This document shows, piece after piece, positions 44,966 to 53,875 of a DNA stretch of 64,000 nt (its first letter is position 1; each line of letters opens with the position of its first letter). The notes under the pieces are model-generated. The model saw only the letters and a program-made list of their open reading frames with translations. It made no database searches and was not told where the DNA came from. Both the position numbers and the translations under genes were made by a program. The DNA comes from Enterococcus sp. MMGLQ5-1 (GTDB taxonomy: Bacteria; Bacillota; Bacilli; Lactobacillales; Streptococcaceae), in contig NZ_JABJXU010000003.1 of NCBI RefSeq assembly GCF_013155265.1, positions 62,001-126,000 of the forward strand, written 5' to 3'.

Positions 44966-46564
44966 TTGCCTTTGAAGAAATATAAGCCGACCAAGTTTAA
45001 GGCCAAGACATCCAAATATAATGAAGATCTCGCTGACTATGCAGTAAACTTTATCGAGTGCCTAAGTCATACTAAAGGAACGTGGGCAGGAAAACCATTT
45101 GAACTCCTTGATTGGCAAGAACAAATCATTCGTGACTTGTTCGGAACGGTGAAACCAAATGGCTACCGGCAATTCAATACAGCCTACATCGAAATCCCTA
45201 AGAAGATGGGGAAATCTGAATTAGCAGCTGCAGTTGCTCTTTTGCTTACTTGCGGGGACGGAGAAGAACGTGCCGAGGTTTATGGCTGTGCAGCAGATAG
45301 GCAACAAGCTTCCATCGTATTTGAGGTGGCTGCCGATATGGTTCGGATGTGTCCGGCTCTCAATAAGCGAGTGAAAATCCTTGCCTCGCAGAAACGAATT
45401 GTCTTCAAGCCAACAAATAGCTTTTATCAAGTTCTATCAGCCGAGGCTTATTCCAAGCATGGCTTTAATATCCACGGAGTGGTCTTTGATGAGCTGCACA
45501 CTCAGCCCAACCGTAAACTCTTCGATGTAATGACGAAGGGTTCAGGGGATGCACGTACGCAACCCCTCTATTTCCTTATCACGACTGCGGGTACAGATAC
45601 CAATTCCATCTGTTACGAAACGCATCAGAAGGCACTCGATATTATTGACGGTCGTAAACATGACCCAACATTCTATCCTGTGATTTATGGTGCGGATGAA
45701 GCAGACGATTGGACGGATCCAAAAGTCTGGAAGAAAGCCAATCCGTCACTGGGTATCACGGTTGGAATTGATAAGGTAAAGGCAGCTTGTGAGTCAGCCA
45801 AGCAGAACCCTGCCGAGGAAAACTCATTCAGACAGTTGAGGCTGAACCAATGGGTGAAACAAGCCATTCGGTGGATGCCGATGGATAAATGGGATGCTTG
45901 TGGATTCAAGGTTGATGAGAAGTCGCTTGAGGGACGTGTCTGTTATGGCGGGCTTGACCTCTCAAGTACGACCGATATTACGTCTTTTGTGTTGGTGTTT
46001 CCACCAGAGGATGAGGACGATAAGTTTGTCGTATTGCCATATTTCTGGATACCCGAGGACACTCTTGACCTCCGAGTGAAACGTGACCACGTTCCTTATG
46101 ACTTGTGGGAGAAGAAAGGGTGGCTCAAAACAACCGAGGGGAATGTAGTCCATTATGGTTTTATTGAAACCTTCATCGAAGAATTGGGTGAAAAGTACAA
46201 CATCCGAGAAATTGCCTTTGACCGTTGGGGTGCAGTGCAGATGGTTCAGAACCTTGAAGGCATGGGTTTTACAGTTGTACCATTCGGACAAGGGTTCAAG
46301 GATATGAGTCCACCGACTAAAGAGTTGATGAAACTCACCCTCGAGCAGAAAATTGCTCATGGTGGTCATCCAGTCTTGCGTTGGAACATGGATAACATTT
46401 TCATTCGCACTGACCCAGCAGGAAACATCAAAGCTGATAAAGAAAAATCAACGGAGAAGATTGATGGAGCAATTGCGACTATTATGGCACTCGACCGTGC
46501 AATCCGCTGTGGGAATAATAATGCGGCAAGTGTCTATGATGATAGAGGCTTGCTGTTTTTGTGA
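44966..46564 (+). CDS. phage terminase large subunit
   Basis: The 532-residue packaging motor and nuclease has an N-terminal ATPase with the adenine-motif region LLDWQEQIIRDLFG, a Walker A variant IPKKMGKSELAA (about 76-87), Walker B VVFDELHTQP and the motif ITTAGT. The C-terminal RNase-H-like nuclease begins CYGGLDLSSTTDITSFVLVF (first metal Asp), with FDRWGAVQM further on. AAAGGAG lies 8 bases before TTG 44966. GTG codons at 44957 and 44960 overlap the ribosome-binding site. It is separated from TerS by about 4.7 kb of methylase and small genes, a known arrangement in this phage type. Confidence 0.92.
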   Translation: MPLKKYKPTKFKAKTSKYNEDLADYAVNFIECLSHTKGTWAGKPFELLDWQEQIIRDLFGTVKPNGYRQFNTAYIEIPKKMGKSELAAAVALLLTCGDGEERAEVYGCAADRQQASIVFEVAADMVRMCPALNKRVKILASQKRIVFKPTNSFYQVLSAEAYSKHGFNIHGVVFDELHTQPNRKLFDVMTKGSGDARTQPLYFLITTAGTDTNSICYETHQKALDIIDGRKHDPTFYPVIYGADEADDWTDPKVWKKANPSLGITVGIDKVKAACESAKQNPAEENSFRQLRLNQWVKQAIRWMPMDKWDACGFKVDEKSLEGRVCYGGLDLSSTTDITSFVLVFPPEDEDDKFVVLPYFWIPEDTLDLRVKRDHVPYDLWEKKGWLKTTEGNVVHYGFIETFIEELGEKYNIREIAFDRWGAVQMVQNLEGMGFTVVPFGQGFKDMSPPTKELMKLTLEQKIAHGGHPVLRWNMDNIFIRTDPAGNIKADKEKSTEKIDGAIATIMALDRAIRCGNNNAASVYDDRGLLFL

Positions 46565-46590
46565 GATTTATATCATCTTTTCAGGTTTCA

Positions 46591-46599
46591 TGATAAAAT
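46591..46599 (+). promoter_or_regulatory. extended -10 promoter of moron 1
   Basis: TGATAAAAT (TG-N-TAAAAT) lies 42 bases before the TTG start of the gene at 46641. There is no good -35. Confidence 0.4.
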
Positions 46600-46640
46600 C
46601 TTCTTATCAGAATATACGATTGATGAGGGAGGAAAATCGC

Positions 46641-47204
46641 TTGACTGTACCTGATAGAGAAAAACGCATAGAAATGGCTGAGGTAGCAAATAAGAGTCCT
46701 AATAAACTAGAAAGCATAACTGAGCTGAGGGAAATAATCGGAAAGCTACAGACCGCTAAGATTAAAGTGGATAAGATTTTTCAGTGTGATTTATCTAAGA
46801 AACCTGATAAGGCGTTTAAGAAATCGTTCGAAGGTTTATCGATGAAGTCAAAAGACTACCACTATGCCTGGATAGGCTTGACAAAGGATAACGTTGCAGT
46901 TGTAGTCGGGCGTTCAAGCTATTCAAAAAAAGCACGAATCGCATTTGGCGACCTATTTAAGGAATACTCTGTTTTTGGTTCAGTCTCGCAAAACATAATC
47001 CTTAAATTAGCTTTGAGCCAAGGAAAATTCAAAGTATTGGAAGATGCAAATGACAAGCTCAATTCATTTATAACTTCAGCGTATATCATCCCTCTTGATG
47101 TTGATGAGATTAAGGAATCAAGTGAACTTGAAAGAGAAATTGGCGATGCGTTATTGAAAGAAAACAAAACTATTTTGAACATGTTTTCTCACGAACTATA
47201 TTAA
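46641..47204 (+). CDS. moron 1: unknown protein inserted between TerL and portal
   Basis: I do not recognise this 187-residue charged soluble protein. The N-terminal half is helical (LESITELREIIGKLQTAKIKVDKIF), and the rest alternates beta and helix (YHYAWIGLTKDNVAVVVGRSSYSK). GGGAGG lies 8 bases before TTG 46641. A longer frame back to 46353 only shadows TerL. It has its own promoter-like -10 and a tight terminator, unlike the structural genes around it. Terminase and portal are normally adjacent, so this is an acquired single-gene cassette, likely expressed in the lysogen. Confidence 0.65.
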   Translation: MTVPDREKRIEMAEVANKSPNKLESITELREIIGKLQTAKIKVDKIFQCDLSKKPDKAFKKSFEGLSMKSKDYHYAWIGLTKDNVAVVVGRSSYSKKARIAFGDLFKEYSVFGSVSQNIILKLALSQGKFKVLEDANDKLNSFITSAYIIPLDVDEIKESSELEREIGDALLKENKTILNMFSHELY

Positions 47205-47207
47205 GGG

Positions 47208-47231
47208 GCATCTCAACTGAGGTGCTTTTTT
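47208..47231 (+). terminator. terminator of moron 1
   Basis: GCATCTC-AACT-GAGGTGC followed by TTTTTT. Confidence 0.88.
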
Positions 47232-47262
47232 GATACTCAAAAATCTGGAAAGGAACTAATCA

Positions 47263-48630
47263 ATGGGAATATTTAACCGACTCTTTAAGTCAAGAGACAA
47301 ACCGATGAACCAAACCATTAGCTCGCCATACCGTTTTATGTTTGGTGGGACAACGGCTGGAAAAGTCGTAACTGAACAAAGCTCCATGCAGATGACGGCT
47401 GTATATTCTAGTGTCCGTATCTTAGCGGAGGCGGTCGCAGGCTTGCCATTACATTTTTATAAATACCGAGAAGGCGGGGGAAAAGAGAAAGCTCTGGATC
47501 ATCCGTTATATTTTTTGCTCCATGATGAGCCAAATAGCGAGATGACCTCATTTGTCTTTCGTGAAACGCTCATGACCCATTTATTGCTTTGGGGAAATGC
47601 TTATGCTCAAATCATCAGAAACGGCAAAGGTGAAGTGGTGGGCTTGTATCCACTAATGCCTGACAAAATGACGGTCAATCGCGACCAAAACAAAGAGATT
47701 TACTACCTCTACACGGTAGATTCCGGACCACAAGTCAGGCTTTCCAAGTCAGAAGTCCTTCATATTCCTGGGCTTGGATTTGATGGTTTGGTAGGATATT
47801 CGCCTATTGCCATGGCTAAGAATGCGATTGGTATGGCTATTGCCTGTGAGGAATACGGAGCTAAGTTCTTTGCGAATGGAGCTAATCCCGGTGGTGTGCT
47901 TGAACATCCGGGAACATTAAAAGACCCAGTCCGCATACGTGAAAGTTGGAATGCAACCTTTGGGGGTTCGTCCAACGCCAGTAAGGTAGCTGTACTTGAA
48001 GAAGGGATGAAATACAGCCCCATATCGATTTCACCAGAACAAGCGCAGTTCCTTGAAACAAGGAAATTTCAAATAAACGAGATAGCTCGAATTTTCAGAG
48101 TGCCACCACACATGGTTGGTGACCTTGAGAAGTCGAGCTTTTCAAATATCGAGCAACAGTCCCTAGAATTTGTGAAGTACACACTCGATCCTTGGGTGAT
48201 GAGGTGGGAACAGGCAATGACGAAAGCCCTCCTATCACTTGATGAGAAGAAAGAGTACTTCATCAAATTCAATGTGGACGGACTCCTTCGTGGCGATTAC
48301 CAATCACGCATGAACGGTTATGCGACAGGACGTCAAAACGGGTGGATGTCAGCTAACGATATTCGAGAACTTGAAAACCTCGACCGCATTCCAGAAGAGG
48401 AAGGTGGGGACTTGTATCTCGTGAACGGCAATATGCTCCCACTGAAAGATGCTGGGGCATTTGCCACAAAAACTAACGAACAGGAGGAAGAAAACCAAGA
48501 TGAAGAAGTTTTGGAAGTGGGTGAATCAGACACCGAAAAATCTGACGACACCCGAAACGCAGGAGTGCCAAGAGCCAAGCCAAATCTCCGACCGAACCCT
48601 TTACCTCAACGGACAAATCGCCGAGGTTAG
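47263..48630 (+). CDS. phage portal protein, HK97 family
   Basis: The 455-residue protein forms the dodecameric DNA gate of the head. Signatures include MQMTAVYSSVRILAEAVAGLPLHFYK, FRETLMTHLLLWGNAYAQIIRN, GLYPLMPDKMTV, and GMKYSPISISPEQAQFLETRKFQINEIARIFRVPPHMVGD in outline. The C-terminal tail (about 400-455) is acidic and low-complexity and overlaps the protease gene. GGAAAGG precedes the ATG. Order portal-protease-capsid is classical HK97. Confidence 0.93.
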   Translation: MGIFNRLFKSRDKPMNQTISSPYRFMFGGTTAGKVVTEQSSMQMTAVYSSVRILAEAVAGLPLHFYKYREGGGKEKALDHPLYFLLHDEPNSEMTSFVFRETLMTHLLLWGNAYAQIIRNGKGEVVGLYPLMPDKMTVNRDQNKEIYYLYTVDSGPQVRLSKSEVLHIPGLGFDGLVGYSPIAMAKNAIGMAIACEEYGAKFFANGANPGGVLEHPGTLKDPVRIRESWNATFGGSSNASKVAVLEEGMKYSPISISPEQAQFLETRKFQINEIARIFRVPPHMVGDLEKSSFSNIEQQSLEFVKYTLDPWVMRWEQAMTKALLSLDEKKEYFIKFNVDGLLRGDYQSRMNGYATGRQNGWMSANDIRELENLDRIPEEEGGDLYLVNGNMLPLKDAGAFATKTNEQEEENQDEEVLEVGESDTEKSDDTRNAGVPRAKPNLRPNPLPQRTNRRG

Positions 48631-49273
48631 TTGGTTTGATGATGACATCACACCTCAGCTATTCAAAGATGAGCTGATGAGTGGCGACGGGAACATCACG
48701 GTCTGGATTAATAGCCCGGGTGGGGATTGTGTGGCAGCCGCTCAGATTTATAACATGCTAAAAGAATACTCGGGTGACGTGACGATTAAGATTGACGGAC
48801 TTGCGGCTTCGGCTGCCTCAGTAATTGCGATGGCAGGCGACAAAGTGGTCATGAGTCCTGTTGCTATGATGATGATTCACAATCCGTCCACGGTTGCGTT
48901 TGGTGACCGAGTGGATATGCAGAAGGCAATGGCAATGCTTGATGAAGTGAAGGAAAGCATCATCAATGCTTATGAAATCAAGACAGGCATGAGTCGAACT
49001 AAATTGGCCCATATGATGGATGCCGAGACGTGGATGGATGCGAGGTCAGCGGTTGATTTAGGTTTTGCGGATGATGTTGACGGCAAGGTTGACGAAGACC
49101 TACCTAAGATGACTTTCTCGGAAACCACGGTTATGAATTCACTCATGGATAAAATCGCCAAGCGCTGTCGCATTAAGCAAGCTGCACCAAAAGATGAACC
49201 AAAACCAACAAACACTGTCCTAGCCGCTAATTTAGATGAGCGGCTTAATTTAATGAAAACATGGAGGGATTAA
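48500..49273 (+). CDS. ClpP-like prohead maturation protease
   Basis: The 257-residue serine protease removes scaffold parts from the prohead. The ClpP fold is visible in VWINSPGGDCVAAAQIYNML (about 70), the catalytic Ser within IDGLAASAASVIAMAGD, the catalytic His in MMMIHNPST, and WMDARSAVDLGFAD. ATG 48500 lies within the portal gene (131-base overlap in another frame), with AGGAGG about 12 bases before. This overlap is common in HK97-type head operons. The capsid gene follows after 3 bases. Confidence 0.9.
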   Translation: MKKFWKWVNQTPKNLTTPETQECQEPSQISDRTLYLNGQIAEVSWFDDDITPQLFKDELMSGDGNITVWINSPGGDCVAAAQIYNMLKEYSGDVTIKIDGLAASAASVIAMAGDKVVMSPVAMMMIHNPSTVAFGDRVDMQKAMAMLDEVKESIINAYEIKTGMSRTKLAHMMDAETWMDARSAVDLGFADDVDGKVDEDLPKMTFSETTVMNSLMDKIAKRCRIKQAAPKDEPKPTNTVLAANLDERLNLMKTWRD

Positions 49274-49276
49274 CCT

Positions 49277-50494
49277 ATGAACCAAATTCAAGAATTGATG
49301 GAAAAACGTAAACTTGCATGGGAAGGCGCTAAAGCCTTCGTTGAAGCGAAGAAAGACAAAGACGGCTTGATGTCCGATGAAGATGCCAAGACTTACTCTG
49401 AAATGGAGAAAAAGGTCGCCAACTTCACGAAAGAAATCGAGCGTATGCAGTCTATGGAAAATATGGAGCGTGAAATGGCTAAACCAATGTCTGAACCTTT
49501 GACCTCGCAACCTATGCAAGCTGAAAATAATAACGACAAAACGAAAAAGACTGGTCGCGCTTCAAACGAGTACAAGGAAGGCGTTCTTCAAGCCCTTCGT
49601 TCAAATTTCCGCCAAGTCTCAAACGTCCTTCAAGAAGGAGTTGATGCTGCCGGAGGTTACCTCGTGCCAGAGGAATACGACAAACGCTTGATTGACGGAT
49701 TAACTTCTGAAACCATCATGCGCTCACTTGGAACAACGATTACAACAAGTGGTGAACATAAAATCAATATTGCAGGTAACAAACCGGCAGCTTCATGGAT
49801 TGAAGAAGGTGGCGAGTTAAGCTTTGGGGATGCAACCTTCGACCAAATCTTACTTGATGCTCACAAATTTCATGTGGCAATCAAGATTACTGATGAGTTG
49901 CTTTATGATAATGCCTTCAACCTCGAAAGCTATATCATCGACCAATTTGCTAAAGCACTATCCAATGCCGAAGAAGATGCCTTCTTGAATGGTGACGGTG
50001 TAGGTAAACCACTCGGAATCTTTGCAGAAACTGGTGGGGGTCAAGTTACGGTGACAACCAACACGCAAAGCTCTATTACGGGTGATGAATTAATCAACCT
50101 CGTTTATGCTTTGAAACGTCCATACCGTAAGAATGCGAAGTTCATCATGAACGACCAGACTATTGCTTTACTCCGCAAACTCAAAGACAACAATGGTGCT
50201 TACTTATGGCAACCAGCCGTTCAAGCAGGTGAACCTGATCGCCTTTATGGTTATCCAGTTTACACGTCTGAGTATGTACCCACGGTGGCTGCCGGCAAAC
50301 CAGTCATTGCCTTTGGTGATTTTAGCTACTATAACATCGGAGACCGTGGTGTGCGTTCATTCGACCAACTTCGTGAACTCTTTGCGGGCAATGGTATGGT
50401 TGGTTTCCTTGCCAAAGAACGTGTGGACGGAAAACTCGTCTTGCCTGAAGCTGTTCAAATCTTGAAGATGAAAGCATCCGCTTCAGCATCATAG
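49277..50494 (+). CDS. major capsid protein, HK97 family
   Basis: The 405-residue protein begins with an N-terminal helical delta/scaffold domain (about 1-105, coiled-coil-like, charged) that is normally cleaved. The HK97 fold follows: EGVDAAGGYLVPEEYDKRLIDGL, TITTSGEHKINIAGNKPAASWIEEGGE, ALSNAEEDAFLNGDGVGKPLGIF and LRKLKDNNGAYLWQPAVQAGEPDRLYGYPV in outline. GGAGGG lies before ATG 49277. The frame is intact and the length is usual. Confidence 0.95.
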   Translation: MNQIQELMEKRKLAWEGAKAFVEAKKDKDGLMSDEDAKTYSEMEKKVANFTKEIERMQSMENMEREMAKPMSEPLTSQPMQAENNNDKTKKTGRASNEYKEGVLQALRSNFRQVSNVLQEGVDAAGGYLVPEEYDKRLIDGLTSETIMRSLGTTITTSGEHKINIAGNKPAASWIEEGGELSFGDATFDQILLDAHKFHVAIKITDELLYDNAFNLESYIIDQFAKALSNAEEDAFLNGDGVGKPLGIFAETGGGQVTVTTNTQSSITGDELINLVYALKRPYRKNAKFIMNDQTIALLRKLKDNNGAYLWQPAVQAGEPDRLYGYPVYTSEYVPTVAAGKPVIAFGDFSYYNIGDRGVRSFDQLRELFAGNGMVGFLAKERVDGKLVLPEAVQILKMKASASAS

Positions 50495-50504
50495 GAGTAG
50501 GCCT

Positions 50505-50816
50505 ATGAGCGATTTATTTGAAAAGGTAAAAGCCAATCTCATACTCGAGCATAATGAAGATGATGAGCTGTTGGAACGATTGATTCTGACGGCTCTTTCC
50601 TATGCCGAAAGCTACCAACACTTAACGGAAGGCTATTATTCGGAAAATGAAATCCCAGCCACGACCGAACAAGCCATTATTATGCTTGTCAGTCACTTCT
50701 ATGAAAGTCGCGACGGGTCAACGGCGGGTTTCTTTTCGGATAATGTCAATGCGAGTGGCCAAGTTTGGAATACAGTCAATCTGTTACTCAGGCTAGACAG
50801 GCGGTGGCAAGTATGA
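50505..50816 (+). CDS. head-tail connector protein (gp6-like)
   Basis: The 103-residue helical protein (FEKVKANLILEHNEDDELLERLILTALSYAESYQ, then TTEQAIIMLVSHFYESRDGST) is the QLRG/gp6-like connector that sits below the portal. GGAG precedes the ATG, and the stop overlaps the next ATG by 4 bases. Confidence 0.85.
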   Translation: MSDLFEKVKANLILEHNEDDELLERLILTALSYAESYQHLTEGYYSENEIPATTEQAIIMLVSHFYESRDGSTAGFFSDNVNASGQVWNTVNLLLRLDRRWQV

Positions 50817-51151
50817 GTTTTGGAAAGATGAATCAACGCATTCAGATAGTGAAAACAGTCAACCGTAAAGACAGTGCAGGTTTTGTGAGCAAACAAGATG
50901 AGGTCCTGGCAAGCATTCGGGCTTACAAGGAAGAGAAGAATGCCACCGAAAAGTGGGTAAACCTTGCGACCTTTAGCTCAGCGACTTGTTTGTTTCGTCT
51001 GAGGATCATCCCGAACCTCACTGTCACGACTGAAATGGTTATCTTATCTGACAATGAAAGGTATCAAATTATTTCAGTAGAAAACGTCAGAAATCGAGAC
51101 ATGTACCTCGAGGTGCTGACCACGAAAGTTGAGGTGAGTGCAGATGGCTAG
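50813..51151 (+). CDS. phage head closure (head-tail joining) protein
   Basis: The 112-residue beta-rich protein (MSFGKMNQRIQIVKTVNRKDSAGFV, then CLFRLRIIPNLTVTTEMVILSDNERYQIISVENV) matches the Phage_H_T_join/SPP1 gp16-like family that closes the head after packaging. ATG 50813 overlaps the gp6 stop. A longer frame to 50765 would run through the previous gene. Confidence 0.85.
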   Translation: MSFGKMNQRIQIVKTVNRKDSAGFVSKQDEVLASIRAYKEEKNATEKWVNLATFSSATCLFRLRIIPNLTVTTEMVILSDNERYQIISVENVRNRDMYLEVLTTKVEVSADG

Positions 51152-51575
51152 GGCAATGATGAAGATGCCTGAGGACTTTTTGATGAAGGTCTCAAGACTT
51201 GAAAACAAGACGGATGAAATCTTGCCACGAGTGTTGGAGAGCGGTGCGGAGGTGGTTGAATCCAAAGTGCGAACCAATCTTTCGGCAGTTGTTGGTGCGA
51301 ATACCAAGGATGAAAGTCGGTCAACTGGTGAGCTTGAACGAGCACTTGGTACATCACAAGCCCGTCAAGATAAGGACGGGAACTGGAATATCAAAGTTGG
51401 TTTTGACGAATCACGGTCTGACGGTGATTCCAATGCCAAGATAGCGAATATCCTTGAATACGGTCGTCACGGTCAAGCGCCTAAACCATTCTTGAAACCT
51501 GCGAAGTCGCAATCAAGGAAATCTTGCATTGAGACCATGAAGGCGAAATTGGAAAGCGAGGTGGAGGGGATTTGA
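51144..51575 (+). CDS. HK97 gp10-family tail completion protein
   Basis: The 143-residue protein has VLESGAEVVESKVRTNLSAVVG, SRSTGELERALGTS and, near the end, KIANILEYGRHGQAPKPFLKPA. The last block is diagnostic for HK97 gp10/tail-terminator-adjacent proteins. ATG 51144 overlaps the head-closure gene. Confidence 0.87.
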   Translation: MARAMMKMPEDFLMKVSRLENKTDEILPRVLESGAEVVESKVRTNLSAVVGANTKDESRSTGELERALGTSQARQDKDGNWNIKVGFDESRSDGDSNAKIANILEYGRHGQAPKPFLKPAKSQSRKSCIETMKAKLESEVEGI

Positions 51576-51913
51576 CGATATTAGAGGAACTGAACGACCT
51601 ACTATCGAACCTCGATATTCCAGTTGAAATGGGTGAATTCAGTGGTCCGGCTCCTGACGTTTATTCAGTGCTCACACCACTTTCCGAACGTTTCGAAGTC
51701 TACGGAGACAACTTGCCCACGGTTGATATTTGTGAGATTCGCATTTCACTCCTTGCCCGTGGGAACTATCTGGAATTGAAGAAACAAATAACTCAAGCCT
51801 TACTTGAAGCTGATTTCACTATCACGAATCGGCTCTTTGTCGGATTTGAGAAAGACACGAAATACTATCATGTGGCGATTGATGTCGCCAAACATTACGA
51901 AATGGAGGGATAA
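51572..51913 (+). CDS. phage tail terminator-like / minor tail protein
   Basis: The 113-residue protein (LEELNDLLSNLDIPVEMGEFSGPAPDVYSVLTPLSERFEVYGDNLP...) is by position (between gp10-like and major tail protein) and size the tail terminator. The family signature DxxP-VYSVLTPL is common in streptococcal phages. TTG 51572 overlaps the previous stop, with GAGGTGGAGG before it. Confidence 0.78.
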   Translation: MTILEELNDLLSNLDIPVEMGEFSGPAPDVYSVLTPLSERFEVYGDNLPTVDICEIRISLLARGNYLELKKQITQALLEADFTITNRLFVGFEKDTKYYHVAIDVAKHYEMEG

Positions 51914-51914
51914 G

Positions 51915-52505
51915 ATGGCTACGATTGGATTGGATCAATTATTTTATGCACCGATTACAGAGTCAGCAACCACTGGTGAAGAAACCTATGGAACACCTGT
52001 TAAACTCGCTAAAGCAGTCTCGGCTGAGCTGTCAGTTGAATTAGCAGAGGCGACATTGTTTGCGGATGACGGTGCATCAGAGGTGGTCAAAGAATTTAAG
52101 AATGGAAAATTGACACTTGGTGTTGATGACATTGGGCGTTCAGTGGCAGCTGTGCTTGTGGGCGCAACGGTCGACCAAAATGGCGTCTTGATTTCAACGA
52201 CTGAGGATGGAGGTACGCCGGTTGCGATTGGTTTCCGTGCTCGTAAGTCCAACGGGAAGTATAAATACCTGTGGCTTTATAGAGTGAAGTTTGCCGTACC
52301 AAGCACAAGCCTTGCGACTAAGGGTGACGACATTACCTTCTCAACTCCAACGATTGAGGGAACAGTGATGCGTAGAAATAAACTTGATGGACAAGGCAAA
52401 CACCCTTGGAAAGCAGAAGTTGACGAAAACGATACTGGGGTCGATACAGCAACCATCAGTGGTTGGTACGCAAGTGTTTATGAACCTGAATTTACGGAAG
52501 GCTAG
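51915..52505 (+). CDS. major tail (tube) protein
   Basis: The 196-residue protein has IGLDQLFYAPIT, a repeated beta pattern (KAVSAELSVELAEATLFADDGASEVVKEFKNGKLTLGVDDIG in outline) and the end ISGWYASVYEPEF, typical of phi13/TP901-type major tail tube proteins. ATG 51915 has GGAGGG before it. The frame upstream to 51804 overlaps the terminator gene and is not used. Confidence 0.88.
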   Translation: MATIGLDQLFYAPITESATTGEETYGTPVKLAKAVSAELSVELAEATLFADDGASEVVKEFKNGKLTLGVDDIGRSVAAVLVGATVDQNGVLISTTEDGGTPVAIGFRARKSNGKYKYLWLYRVKFAVPSTSLATKGDDITFSTPTIEGTVMRRNKLDGQGKHPWKAEVDENDTGVDTATISGWYASVYEPEFTEG

Positions 52506-52514
52506 GAGGATACC

Positions 52515-52898
52515 ATGACAGAAGAACGAAGTGCCAAGATAACGCTTGGTGGAGATGAATATGAACTCATATTGACGACCAAGGCAACCAAAGAAATCGC
52601 AAGTCACTATGGTGGATTGGAGAACTTAGGTGAGAAATTGCTTAAGAGCGAGAACTTTGAACTAGCCCTTGATGAAATCATCTGGCTGATTACCTTGTTG
52701 GCTAACCAGTCTATCAAGATTCACAACTTGAAAAATAAAGACGACAAGAAAGACGAACTCACGACTGAGTATGTGGAGCTGTTGACCTCACCACTTGAAC
52801 TAGCTGAATACAAATCAGCAATCACCGAAGCAATGTTCAAAGGAACAGCTCGGAACATTGAGAGTGAGATTGAAACAAAAAACAAAGCAGGCGAGTAA
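52515..52898 (+). CDS. tail assembly chaperone, short form (gpG-like)
   Basis: The 127-residue protein (SAKITLGGDEYELILTTKATKEIASHYGGLENLGEKLL...) chaperones the tape measure during tail assembly. GGAGGA precedes the ATG. A slippery A AAA AAC (52877-52883) lies five codons before the TAA, so a minority of ribosomes should shift to the -1 frame and make the long form. Confidence 0.87.
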   Translation: MTEERSAKITLGGDEYELILTTKATKEIASHYGGLENLGEKLLKSENFELALDEIIWLITLLANQSIKIHNLKNKDDKKDELTTEYVELLTSPLELAEYKSAITEAMFKGTARNIESEIETKNKAGE

Positions 52899-53086
52899 GT
52901 GACGTTGAAACATTTACTCGCCTTTACTATTACGGAACAGTTCAAATGGGCATGACCTCAGATGACTTTTGGTTCTGCCCGCTTGGGCTGTTTCTTGATT
53001 TATGGGAATGTCATAAGCAGTTCACGGGCATCAGCAAACCGAAAGTTGAGATGTTCATTGATGATGTGATTCCAAGTGGGATTTAA
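52515..53086 (+). CDS. tail assembly chaperone, -1 frameshift form (gpGT-like)
   Basis: After the heptamer AAAAAAC (52877-52883) the -1 frame stays open for 67 codons to TAA 53084-53086: QSRRVSDVETFTRLYYYGTV, then MTSDDFWFCPLGLFLDLWEC, then GISKPKVEMFIDDVIPSGI. The W/F/Y-rich T-domain is typical of gpGT fusions, so the product is about 190 residues. The GC-rich stretch after the heptamer (GCAGGCGAGTAAG paired with CTTTACTCGCC-like sequence 20 bases on) may act as the stimulatory hairpin. This is the standard programmed shift of siphovirus tails, clearly seen here. Confidence 0.85.
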
Positions 53087-53094
53087 TTGATAGT

Positions 53095-53124
53095 TTGTGT
53101 TTAAAATATTCCAAGTGTTATAAT
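53095..53124 (+). promoter_or_regulatory. promoter of moron 2
   Basis: TTGTGT (53095-53100), an 18-base spacer and TATAAT (53119-53124) with an upstream TG-T extension, 40 bases before the gene. Confidence 0.6.
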
Positions 53125-53163
53125 TTATATATATTATTGAAGAGATTCTGAGGAGGCTATGCT

Positions 53164-53808
53164 ATGGATTACAAACTTTTTCAGGAACATAGAGAAACTA
53201 AGTACGGCATTCATTTAGTTGAAGAAACTTCACTTTATACGCTTGTGTATTCGATTTTTCATTTGAATGATACCGGAAAAGTAATTGTAGCAATTGCAAT
53301 GAATCCAAGAGGCAATAAACCGATAAGCGAGGAAGAAAATCGTATAAATAATGTGAATTCTCAAAATGTTACTAAGTTGGAGCCAACTAGAAGAACCGCA
53401 CTGTATCGTTTTTCTGACTTATTCGGATATAAATCTTTCAAAGAATTAATTCAGGTAGATATTTTTTCCAAACGAACAATTCAATCCAAGCAATTAGATT
53501 ATGAAATTCGGAATGCTGTCGATAGAACTGAATTAGATAGATTGATTGGATTCAATAACTATGAAACTATAAAAGCGGAAGTTGAAAAAGCTGACTATGT
53601 TTTACTCGATTGGGGAGCAGGTATTCCATGGGAAAAATTTAGTGACTATAGAGATGAGTTATATCAACTTTTTGAAAATAACTTTGAAAAATGTTTTTGG
53701 TTTGGAGCAACATCTGCTGGATCCCCTAAACATCCAAATTTCCATGGGGAAAAAAGACTACAAAAAATAGAAAAATCTGAGCTAAAAAGAATTTTCTACA
53801 AAAAATAA
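53164..53808 (+). CDS. moron 2: DUF1643-like protein inserted before the tape measure
   Basis: The 214-residue soluble protein has VIVAIAMNPRGNKPISEEENRI (compare the MNPS/AD motif), RFSDLFGYKSFKELI, VLLDWGAGIPWEKFSDYRDEL and a late WFGATSAGSPKHPNFHG. These are the spaced motifs of DUF1643, a family of unknown function found in phages and bacteria. It is AT-rich compared with the tail genes and has its own promoter and terminator. It splits the normally adjacent chaperone and tape-measure genes, so it is a moron. GAGGAGG precedes the ATG. Confidence 0.68.
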   Translation: MDYKLFQEHRETKYGIHLVEETSLYTLVYSIFHLNDTGKVIVAIAMNPRGNKPISEEENRINNVNSQNVTKLEPTRRTALYRFSDLFGYKSFKELIQVDIFSKRTIQSKQLDYEIRNAVDRTELDRLIGFNNYETIKAEVEKADYVLLDWGAGIPWEKFSDYRDELYQLFENNFEKCFWFGATSAGSPKHPNFHGEKRLQKIEKSELKRIFYKK

Positions 53809-53820
53809 AACATGTCGATT

Positions 53821-53846
53821 AAGACTGCTTAGGCGGTCTTTTTTCA
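53821..53846 (+). terminator. terminator of moron 2
   Basis: AAGACTGC-TTAG-GCGGTCTT (one G-T pair) followed by TTTT. Confidence 0.85.
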
Positions 53847-53875
53847 TGCCTAAAACAGGGAGGGGGTGAGGTTTC

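Noticed and set aside
46353-46640. N-terminal extension of moron 1 within the TerL gene
   Set aside because: It overlaps TerL in another frame. A strong GGGAGG and TTG at 46641 mark the real start.
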